Below are positions 38,201-50,451 of a DNA stretch of 64,000 nt, piece by piece (the stretch's first letter is position 1; every line of letters starts with the position of its first letter). The notes under the pieces were generated by a model. It searched no databases. It was not told the DNA's origin and saw nothing but the letters and a program-made list of their open reading frames with translations. Where the stretch lies: contig JAVLUZ010000577.1 in the NCBI GenBank assembly GCA_036768485.1, positions 248,001-312,000 on the forward strand, given 5' to 3'. The stretch is from Mermis nigrescens (Eukaryota > Nematoda > Enoplea > Mermithida > Mermithidae). The position numbers and the translations under genes were made by a program.

Positions 38201-41200
38201 GACTTGAACAACTTTTATGATTTAATATGTTTTAAGCTATATACGCAATGTTTGTTTTGTTTAGTTTTTTGGTTTTGTAGGATAGCATTGCCTTAATTTC
38301 GTCGAGAAAAAGGATGCTTTCAAAATTACTTTCAAATATTTAAATTGATAATGAGTGTACATAACTTGAAACGAAACAGTAGCCTAATACATATTTAATA
38401 TTGTCTCCTTTTAAATAACATTGTGCATGATCGGCTTACGTAAATGTGTCTTTTTAGACAAAAACTCTAAATTGCTAGAAAAATTAAATTTAATATCAAC
38501 AAACGAACTTTAATGAATCATCGCATATAGTTTTATTATGCGAAGTTATACTAAATGCGCGTTATCGCTACTACTGAATTACTATAGTAGCCCTTTTGCT
38601 TGTAAAATTGCTTCCCGCGCACAAAATTTCGTGAAATAAGCTCTGAGTTGAACACATAGTCATTTTAGTCTCACATAGTTGTTTTTGAGGTTATGCAGCG
38701 CATTAGATGATTAGATTAATTTTCTGTCATCATTTTAGACTGCAGAATAGCAGACCCAATAGATTTTCGTACCACGCTTCTCTACCTGTTAAAGAAACAA
38801 CAGTTGTGACGCCGATGTTCACTTTCATACATATTTATATTCATATGTCATTTTTCACTTTATTCTATTCAATTGATATTTTGGCTTTAAGCAGCGACTG
38901 AAAAGAGTGAAAATTCTAAATCTTCGGCATTAATATGTCGTCAAAGTATTTTACTTAGGCTGCTCAATGCTTATGAAGTAGACCACTTTGGAAAATTTGA
39001 GAAGAAGTAACAAATTTGATCACATCAATTAACCCTCCGTTTACCGTGTCCTACATATCAGAAAATCATAGTGGATCACTTTCTTTTTCATTTTTGCTGA
39101 TCTTCCTTATCCCTGTGTCTAGAACTTTGTCTAGCCTCGTTTTGGCTCTAGTTACATCGTTTTTAATGCTTTAGCTCAATAAGAAGTTAGAGAGCAGTAA
39201 GAAATGAGCATTTTTGGCCTATTTACATTCTTATCACAAAAATTCAAAATGGGGAAATAAGGTTCTAATAAAAGATTTAGTGGCTTATTCCTTTTCAGCT
39301 TTTAAAATGCATCTCCCTTATTTTGTTTAACACGACAGAAATCTCTTTTTTCTTGTTTTTGCAAGAGTGTCCACCAGGTGCCTATTCTTATGCATTGTAA
39401 TAGTTTTTTGGTTGTATCTCTTTTAGAAATAATTTTCATAGAAAGTAACGTACATATTTAGAAGGAGCATAAAAAATTGCATTAAATGAAAATAATAACT
39501 ACCAGGTATGTCGAAAAGGTATAGCTTTATATCAGTGGCGGATCCAGGATTTTCTTATGGGGGCGGTACCCCTAAGGGGGGGCGGAACCCTGACGTGGGC
39601 GGAAAAATTAACCATTTTAACCCGAAAATCGCTCCCCCGCCCCCCCCCTAAATCCGCCCCTGCTTAATATAGATTAGTAGGTTTTCCTAAGATATTAATC
39701 TTCGACTGCAAGAACATGTTGGTAAACAGAGGGTCAAACTAGTAAGCACTATATGTAGACATTTGTAAAAATTGCTGTAGATGGTCTTTTGTAAATTGTT
39801 GCAAAGGAGAAATACGTTTGAATCGGCAAATTTCTCTTGATTTACCCTTCCCAATCAGGGTTTCACCCTTATTTCCTTCTTACGGCTTTGATCACCAAGA
39901 ATTCTCGCAGTATAAATCAGCATCAAAAACCCAGATTAATCTACATCGTCTTGTTTACTTAGAACTTAGAGAAAAACGTGCATATTTCAGTTCTTTAACT
40001 TTTGTTAGTTTATTGCTACACCAAGCTCATTATTAGAAATAGCACATTAATTCTCATAGGCACTGAAGCATCAATGATGAACTCGACTGACTCGCTTATG
40101 ACGCAGAGGTATGCATTGCCATCTTTGTATATTCTAAAGTAATCTGGCGAAATAGATTGTAAATTAGAAATTTGCGCTTTTGGGAAAATTTAAAGTGTCT
40201 ACAAAGTTGACTTAACGCGCGCTTTATTGTTTGTATTTGGCAAAAATTTTTCCGGATGAACAAAGAATTTTTCGGACCGTCTTTGTACACAAGCAAAAAT
40301 TAGTCGGGCTTATGTAAATACAGTAATAATTTGTTCTGTATGTTTTAACAGCAAAAATCAACTTTGAAAGTCAAAAATATCAAGATTTTCCGGCCTTGAT
40401 AACTGCAAGTAATATTTCACTTTATGAAGCCCGAACATTGAGTCTAAAAGTTTATATCAGCCAAAAATCACATTAATTTAGCGATTTAGGACATTGTCGT
40501 CTTGTCTATTAAGAGACTAAACTTTATTTATTTTGTTTGAATGTCACGGGAAAGATAGGAAAATGGTTTCCGGCCAGTTTTTGAACTTCCTGTTTTGTTC
40601 GTCATTAGAAACATAGTATTGACAAGATTTTTGGCGCTCCCAGCAAACTAAGCTTTCTGAAGTATCTGCCACTGGAATCGCAGAAAATCTACATTGAAAC
40701 GCTTAAAAAACCGAATTTTTCGAAGCTTTGCGCCATATTGATAAATTTCTGCAATTTTTATTGACAGTGACTCGTGAGTTTCTACAATACAGTAACACAG
40801 GCTAAAAAACATGTGTATTTTTAGATAATACGTAGAACGCACGAATACAGTACCATATTATATTGCACTAGCATTTACTATGTACAAAATGTACAAACGT
40901 TGAGTACCGTCTTTCTACGTGTACAAACGAACCTTGCACAAAATAAAAAACGGTGACATATGTAGAGTAGCGTATTACGCATCTGACTCTTTAGAAATAT
41001 GCGCGCAAGATATTTTTCATATGTATTAATTGCGAATTGGAACACAGAAAAGGAAGAGGAAATAATTGGAACTTGACAGCCGTTTCATGACCTTAGGAGC
41101 ATGCTTGATATGTCTGGGGTCAACCGGCGGTAAAAGTCAAACGATAATTGAGCATGAAAGCTGACGTAATTCATGTTTTGAAGAGTAATCGAGCTCTTAT

Positions 41201-44200
41201 TTGTGCTACATATTTAAACCATTTTTCATCGCTTATTTTGTTTCTTTCCTTCAAAGTTTTTCTCTCCTTCTGAGGTCTGGCTGGGCCAGTGTTTGTTTTT
41301 GTACTCGGCAAAGATTTTTCCCGATGTACAAAGACTTTTCGGCACCGTCTTTGTATATATGTACATGTACAAAGATTTTTGGGAAGACAAAAATTGCAAA
41401 AAAGGTCTGAAATTCGCAAAAGTTTTCGGCGCTTCGCGCCGAAAAGAGTAATTTTGTGTGTTCTATATATCTTTATAATGGCAGAAATTGCATTTCAAAA
41501 GGAAAAATAATAAATTTTTCGGCGCTGCGCGCCGTTTTAAGACGGTTCTTAGTGATTTTTGCCCTTAGAGACCCAGAAATTAGCTAAAATACACTACCAA
41601 AAGTCGAACAACTCCGTTTTCACCACACTAAAATCGCTACTGTACCATATTATAGTACCCATAAATTTGTGTGTGCAAAATGTACGAAGACTTTTGGGAA
41701 GACAAAAACTATAAAAAGGTGTAAAATTCCCAAAAATTTGCGGCGCTTCGCGCCGAAATGCGTAATTGCTTGTCCTATATATCTTTAAAATGGCAAAATT
41801 TGCATTTAGAATGGAAAAATCTCAAATTTGTCGGTGCTTCACACCGTTTTGAGACAATTTTTAGTAATTTTTGGCGTCAGAAACTCAGAAATCAGCTAAA
41901 ATATATACACTACCAAAGATTGAAAACCCTGTTTTACCACACTAAAATCGCTACTGTACTGCATTATAGTACACTAAAATTTGCATGTACAAAATGTACA
42001 AAGACTTTTGGGGGCCATATTTGTACATTTACAAACGGACCTTGTACAAAATAAAACACTGGGCCGGACCACAAATTCCTAAGTGATTGTCTGATCGTTT
42101 CTACGTATTTGCATATAAATTTTTATCAGGTTATTGCCAACGGTAAAGAAAATTAATCAGGCCACCTTTTTATTTTTTATGTACCCTATCGCTTGACAAG
42201 TTTAATGGCTACGAGTTCTGCTTTATAAGGCTCGAAATCGGTCAGAGATCTGAGCGAGAAAGATGTTTAAGAAAACCCAACTGATGCGGTTGTGCTTCGT
42301 TTCGGATTTTTGATCATTTTTTCATTATTTCCCGATAGTTTTCTATTTTGTTGTTTTAGAAGCTTCGATTCATTGTCTTGCGTGCCTTTTTACGCTGCGG
42401 GTCAGACGCCATCTCAAGCTGTTGGTCCCTGTATGACCTTTGCTGACCACGCAAGACGCTTGCACGAATATGGTGATTTGAATGCTAGCCAGTGCTTAGA
42501 CAAAGCCACCGAATCGGATTCAAAGTCTAGCTTCGAGACCGATGTTTGTAAGGTAGAAATACATTTAAGCTTCTTACTTTTTAATTATTTTTCATTTTTT
42601 CTTATCTGGAAACCGTCGCGCTCCAGTAATAAAGCTGAAAATTTTCACGTTTTTCCTTAAGTTTTTGCTTAGAGATAGTGGTTTTGTTGCTCGGACCATC
42701 GACTTTCGGCCCTTTTTTGACATTGGAATTTTCGGCATTGCTCGAGTGTGGTTATCGGGATTCCTAGGCAGTGGTCTTGCTTCTTTTTGGATTTTACTGA
42801 AAAATTCAGTCTATTCCGATCGTTTACATATTCTCTGCACTTTTTCATAAAACAAGTATTTTTCGACTTAGTCAGAATAAGCCGTATATCTGCGTTTGAT
42901 TAGAAATCGTTCATTCTTCAGCTTTCCGTCAAACATTGTATTCCTTTGGATCATATACAATGTAAAGGCTCAGAATTTAGGCAGAAGGGTTAGTATCGAT
43001 CATTGGGGGCAAAGGTGGGCGGCACCAAAATTCTGGGGGTGCAATATTTTTCAAAGGTCAAAAAATTGTTTTTGAAATAGTGGTATGGCTAAAAGAACAC
43101 CATTTTTCAACGTTTCTCATCGAGCACTATTCATTGGCATCAAAAAATTGCGAAAAAAATTAAAATTGAATTCTGTTCTGAAGAGGAGGGTATTTTGGTT
43201 TCTAGGGGGAGTTTTCTGGTTTCTCGGGAGTGCATACCCCCAACCCCCCACCCCTCACGCCCAAGTGTGATTGGGGGTAAATGGCTTCCCGTATTTGTTT
43301 CGTTTTACTTTCACAGTCTGTCTTCATTTTACTATATTTGTTTAGAAACCGCCTCTCTGGTCCATCAAAATGCAATTGGATGAGAAGAAGCGTCAGATCG
43401 CGTCACAGCGCCTTCAGGAAAAATCTGAACGCGCACAGCAAGATCAGGCGACGAGCAGGGAGGCTTTTTTGAAATTAATTGGAAAATTCGGCCAGCCATC
43501 TGCAACAAGTGATATGCAGCCGGCCAATACAGTAAGCTTATATTTATGAACAATCATTATTTATCCAGGGTGGGCCATATTACATCATAACTCGGGCTAA
43601 TGTGAACATAAAATTTTAAAACTATTTGCCTTAGATGGGATATCTTTGTTTAAACTGTGTAAAAAAATTTGGCTCAACTGCCACAACTTCATTGCTACGT
43701 TGATTTGTTTACATCCCACTTTAATTTTGTTTTAACGCCATAGTTTCTACATTGAATTTTGTTACTGTGTATTTCTTATCCTTTTTGGCAATATTTTTTG
43801 TTGAAAAAATTATTAGCATTTTGGTTTTACCCCAGAGTGTGTATTCCTTCTTCATTAATGCAAAGCAAAATATCGTCAAAAGGGTGAGCATATTGATTGC
43901 AGATCTATGTAAATAAGCTTGTGTTGCTTTAATAATACCAAAGCAGAGTGTAAACAAATCGCTGTAGCGCCCGAACCGCTGTTAGAAGGTCAGTTTTTTG
44001 CACGGTCTATGACAAAGACAATCTCATCTATCGAATAAAAGTTTGTTTAAAATTTTATATCCTCATTTGCCAAATTTATGACCACACATAGGCGTTCGGT
44101 GATTTACACTCCATGCAGAATTTGTATCCCCCCGCAGATTACCGTAGACCCCCTCAGAATTCTACTTTTCGTAACATTTTGGCCATTTTTGGCAATTTTC

Positions 44201-47200
44201 TCCTACCAGACCCCCCAGAATTTTCTTGCTACTCGTGTATTGGTGTGACCTGTTTCGTTCGAGTGTAGCCCTTTTTTGGCCCATCCTGTATATAAGAAGG
44301 TCGTCGTATGTTTGTATGTACGTTATCAGGGAAAGCCGTGCAGCTGTATAAGATGACTACGTACCAGGGATGTTCCGGTTCTAGGTTTTTCGAAAAATTC
44401 GGTTCCGCTTCCGGTTCTTGAAAAACAAGTACTTCGGTTCCGGTTCCGGTTCCGGTGCTTCAACTAGAGAACCGCCGGTTCCGGTTCCGCTTCTCGGTTC
44501 CTGTGTTAAAGTATGTACGCTCTTGATAGCCTGACTTCACGGGAACATATGACGACGATATAATCGAAAGATATATTAATCAGGAAGTCTATTCAATCTG
44601 GCAACTGCGCGTTCAAACAAGTTTTACGTCTAGTTGACAATTTACTTATAAATCACTGAATGTTATCTATGTATGTGTTTCTTGAATAAAATATTACATC
44701 ATGTCTGGCTTTGTCTGTACAATCTTTCATTCAATTGAACACTATGTTTCCACTGTTCTTTGCCTATCAGAATAAGTAAATTGGTGTATTTTTTTGAACA
44801 GCTGTTCTGTGGCGCTGGAATCATTTACGACCCTCTCAGAAACAGGCTACATGGCGAAAAAGCAGAACGACTGTTATTTTTATAATATAATTTACCCGGA
44901 ACAAAATTTGCATACTGAGTATCTGTAAACTTTTGGGTAATAAAAGATTGAAACGCTGCTTCATGCCTTCACTAAATTTTATGAAGTTCGATTTTTAACT
45001 CTACTTTCAAAAAACCGATAAGCGACTCCAAAAAAGATCGGTTCCGGTTCCGGTTCTTGGGAAATGAAGAAATCGGTCCCGGTTCCAGTTCTCAGGAAAT
45101 CAAAAAATCGGTTCTCGGTTCCGGTTCCAAAAAATGGTTGGTTCCAGCCGGTTCCGGTTAACTGGCACATCCCTACTACGCACGATATGTGCGCTTTGAA
45201 GAATACGCTTGACTGATTAGTAACTTTATCTATATTTAATCTTTTAATTTGATTTTATCTTGGTTTCAAGTAGAAAAACCATCTTTTACATACAACTAAA
45301 TTGAAATTTTTGGAAACGATTGTTAAAAGTACGTTTCAGGCATGTTTCTAGCATCATGCTATAATGGGAGAAATTCTGGCTGATGGCACGACGTCTTAAT
45401 TGGTACGAAATATTTTTCGGGCCAAAGTGTAGTAATTTTCACGATTTCGATTAATTGGCGAAAATTCAAAAAAAAGATTATTGTTTCGCGTCGACTATTA
45501 TATTTACATACTATTTATGTTTAGCCCCAACTGCGCAGTTTATAGATTTCGCAATGAATCTTTGTGCAATGTACAAATTGCTTTTATTTTAGCTTTCTTA
45601 GTTCATTGAATATTAGAAAAAGCCAATAACTTTGATTTAGCATGAACTTCTTGATTTTTTCAAATCTAGTACTGACGTCAATGCGAACAAAATATTTATC
45701 TGCTGGCGTTATCAAATACAGCCGCATCGCTACAGAAAAGGCCACGTTTAGTCTATACTGCACGCATTTTGTGATAAAAAACTAATGGGCCAATTTAAGC
45801 CTTTCCGTGCTAATGAAAAGATTTTTATTAGCACCAGTTGTAATGGGGATCGTGCTAAAAAGACGCTGTTTTTATGAATATTTGCAGTATGTTGTACAGA
45901 AATATGGGGACTTTTGTGGGGGATGAAATCAGTGTTTTTTTTGTACAAGGTCCGTTTGTACATGTACAAAGATGGTCCCTAAAAGTCTTTGTACATTTTG
46001 TTCACACAAATTTAGGGGTACTATAATATGGTACAGTAGCGATTTTAGTGTAGTAAAAACAGTTGTCCGACCTTCGGTAGTGTATTTTAGCTAATTTCTG
46101 ATTCTCTGAGGGCAAAAATCACTAAGAATCGTCTTAAAACGGCGCTAAGCGCCGAAAAATTTGACATTTTTCACTTTGAAATGCAATTTCTGCTATTACA
46201 AAGATATATAGAACACAATTAATCATTGCGGCGCGAAGCGCCGATAATTTTCCCGAATTTTTTAACTTTTTTGCAATTTTTGTCTTCCCAAAAATCTTTG
46301 TACGTGCACAAAAACGGTCCCAAAAAGTCTTTGTACATCGGTAAAAATCTTTGCGGGATACAAAATAACCGTGGATGAGACCCCTCTCCCACCATCCCAA
46401 CGTCCCCCTAGATCATATATGGCGCTTATGCGTATCATGCTTGAAAGTACAATATGAAAAATACGTTTTCTGATGTCTTCGACTGTTTATTGTTTGCCGC
46501 AACATATTTTCGGGCTTCTAGTATATTTTTGAGCCCTAACATATTTTTTAACGCACATATGTATGTAGATTGCTCAAGCCAAAGAAACGAGTGCTTTACT
46601 GCCGTGTAATAACGGAATTGAGAAGCCTAATGTTGCTACGTCCGCGCAGGCTACGGGCGACAAGCGCGACGTGATTTGCGAGATAAGTAATAGTATCAAG
46701 GAAATCAAGCAACAAATGAAGCAGCTGGCTGCGGAACAGCAGCAGATTCAACGCATGCTAACAACTGGCAATGCCAAATTGTCGCCGACCGAACATCACA
46801 GTATGCTTTAGTTCATACATCTACCGGTTCAAAATTTTGGGTGGGGGGTCTCCGGCCATTATAAGGGGGGGGGTAAATGACATCAATTTTTTGGCCATAT
46901 AAGCCAAGAAAAACGCGTACAAACGGTCAGAAAATTCAATATTTTTAAAAATCGAGGGTGGGTCAAAATTTCTTGCTTCAGGGGAATGGGGGACAACCAA
47001 CTACTTTGCGTAATGTACATAAATATGCATTTACTCGTACATGCTTAGTGCAAAAAAAGGAATAATTTAGTAGGTACATATTTACTTACATAAGTTATTA
47101 TTTACTGTTTTACATAATGTGCTATAATTACGTGTAGTAAGTATATAATAAATTTGTATATCTGCGACTAATGTAATTATATTTAAAGTTTTTAATTCGA

Positions 47201-49175
47201 GTTGAATCTCATATTTTCTAGCCAATTTTTTGTGTAGCGGTTCGTCTTTTCTGATCCATATTCGCCTTCCTTTTTCTTGATCTGATTTAAATTTTAATTT
47301 ATGAAGTAAAACTTCAATTCAAATTTCAATTACATTTTGGGTCTTAAACAGCTGCTTCAATACAATGGAATGCTTCAAGCGTTAGGGCTGAGAAGTCGTA
47401 AATGGCACAGTAATAGTACTACGTACGTAATACAGCATACTATATTTTACATCACATGCACTTTTAGCATCCGAGCCAACTGCTTTACCTTCTTATGCGC
47501 CTTCCGCGCTGTTTACAAAACTACAGTCTCCTAAAGCATCGCTGCCTGTGCTAAAAACCTCCACAACGACACCCGAAAAGCAAATCGAATCAGCTTCAGA
47601 CAATGCGGCTTTAATGTTAGTATTGTTAATTAATTAATGTCAATTAATCGTAATTAATTGAATAATTAATTTAATTAATATTTCCGAATTAAATTAGTTA
47701 ATTAATTTATTTTAATTTATTTTAATTCCAGTCCTGAACAGAATGATCCTCTTTCAACAAATGCCCACTTATTGATGACGCGGTCGATGACGGATGATAG
47801 TTCGCACCTCGCTACTCTTCAACCTCTTCAATCTACATTAGAAAGGAGGTCATTGTCTCCTACTAACGTCGGCTATGTCTTCGGAGAAGATACAACGGTT
47901 AGAAGGTCTTTTTCAGTCAACTGTTGCTCTGATTTTAATATTTTTTAAATTCTCTATAAGCATTATGTATATATAGGCACGTATCTCTGGGGGAATCGGG
48001 GGGGGGGTCCGGACCCCCCCTAATTCAGAAAGATCGGAAAAATAGGACTTTTTAAACGTTATGTTATGCTCTTTTTGGGCTTGGTTACCCAAAATTGGTG
48101 TTGGTCCCCCAAAATAGGACGGTAGTCCCACTTCTCTTAATGATTTAATTTTGCAAGCATTGCCGTTCTTCTTTTTACAACTTACGATTTTTAATTATTC
48201 AATTTCTGGTTTTGTTATTCTAATAATATTCCTGTATATTCATTATGAACACTAGGCATTTTCTTTTAAAATGTCACATACCGTCATGAAATTTTTGGCT
48301 TATCTGTATTTATTTTTTGTTTTTTCTCAAATTAATGTTTTTCTTCATATGTTTTAGCTGCGTTTATGCCGAAAGTTGTAGGAAATTTGTCCGAGCTGGT
48401 GGAAACGCAAAAATGTTTTCAATTCCTTGTTGTTGAAACCCTGTGACCATAGGTGGGCGGCACCAAAATTCTAGGGGGTTGCAAGATTTTTCAAAGGTCA
48501 AAAAATGGCCTTAAAAATAGTTGGTACGGCGAAAAAACTCAATTTTTAAGGTTTCTCATGAAGCACTATCCATTGGCATTAAAAAAAATGCGGAAAAAAA
48601 AATTCCAAAAATCGAATTCTGGGGGTATTTTGGTTTCTGGAGGGGGAGATTTTGGTTTCTCGGGGGGGGGGGTGCCAACCCACAAGCCCCCTCACGCCCA
48701 GGGGTGTACTTTAACTTAGAATCACTTTTATGATTCTGAATAATCTTGAACTCCCTAATTCGTTAACTATATCATTGCAGGATAACGAACTTGGTAAAAA
48801 GCGGGAATTTATGGTAGCCTCGGCTTTGAAAAGAAAAGCAATGTTAGAAAGGCGCAGGGACGAAATTGAAGACGAATATGTTCACAGGCAAGAGGAGCTT
48901 AATAAAGAAAAAGAAATGGAAAAACAGCGCAAGAAGGAAAAGGAGTTACAGAGGCGAGTCAATGCGAAAATTAATAAATATTTTGTAAAAATTTTTATAT
49001 AAAATTTTATATAGAACAATTTTTAAGTAGTTTGAGTTGAGGGGAATCTATATATTCAGATACATATTGTTATATTAATAATAATAATAATAATAATAAT
49101 ATCATGATTATTATTATTACTGTTATTATTACTACTACTATTATTATTATTGTTATGATTATTATTATTATTTAT

Positions 49176-49225
<50 letters not shown>

Positions 49226-50371
49226 AAAGGATATTATTTATTTTGGAATAATTTAAAATTCAGAATGAAGATTTTTGATGAATATCAAAAACGAAAAGCT
49301 GAAGCGGCAGCATCGGATCAAGCATGGAATGCGCAAAAAATGCCTCCTACGTCTTCCCTATCAAGATTGAATCAAGTTCGCGGCCCGAGGCCCGTTTCTG
49401 AGCACTTGCGGCCTATGTCTCAAGGGCTATTGGATAAGGAAGCCAGTATTTTATATTTTATATCCTATATTTTTATTCAGCTCTTTTCGTTTATTTTTAT
49501 TTTCGTTTTGATCTCATCAGTTAATATGACGTCAGAAGCCATTTGTGCAAAATCACTTAGAAATTTGGGGAACAGTCCTGGTTTATTTATGTAGGAGTGT
49601 TTAATATACTGCTCGACAAATGAAAGCTTAAGACTTTTGTATTTTTTGTTAAAACCTAGGAACTTACATATCTTCATTTTTTGTCTTTCTTAACTTCTTA
49701 AATTTCTGAAGTAACATCGTTTTCTGTTATTATTGAAATTGAAAAAATTCCGGCGTGCTCAAAGTCTTAACTGGACGTAGGTTTGTATGAAACGTTTCAT
49801 CGAAAGTGTTGCATAGTAGAATACGTGCGGGCAAGGTTTTTGCGCCTACTAAAAATTTTCAAATATCAGAATAGGACCGAAAAACGGATGTTAAGAAAGA
49901 ACAACAAATTTTCAACTCTTCTTAGCAAGCTCTATCTATTGGCACTTGGCAGGCATTAAAAATTGTTAAGCAACGGACATAATTTTGAAATCCAATTTTG
50001 TGGGTCTGAGGGATTCTGAATTTTGGGGGTTGGTGGTTCCAAACCCTTAAGCAACTCCTTATGGCTTAACATGAGGCGAAATCAAAGCCCCAAAGTCCGT
50101 AAATTTTTGACCTCAGATTTTTGAATCAAAAATACATAATATTAGCGAGGAAAAATGCTTCGATGGAGCAAAAAAATGAATATACTTGGATTTCTTTAGT
50201 CTTAAGGATGTAAAAGGAGGGGACTAGGGACAATTTCCCTATACGCGCAAATGCCGTAAGAATGTGCTAAACACTTCCTCTAAACGACGCAAAAATCGAA
50301 GTATATTCTGCGGCTTATGCCTATTTCTGTAGAATGAATTGAGTTGGCGTGGAGGTGTAAAATTTGCTCCG

Positions 50372-50451
<80 letters not shown>

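Noticed and set aside
48357..48450. Possible exon after acceptor GTTTTAG near 48356
   Set aside because: Frames close quickly or lack a donor, and exons 15 and 16 already join in phase 0.
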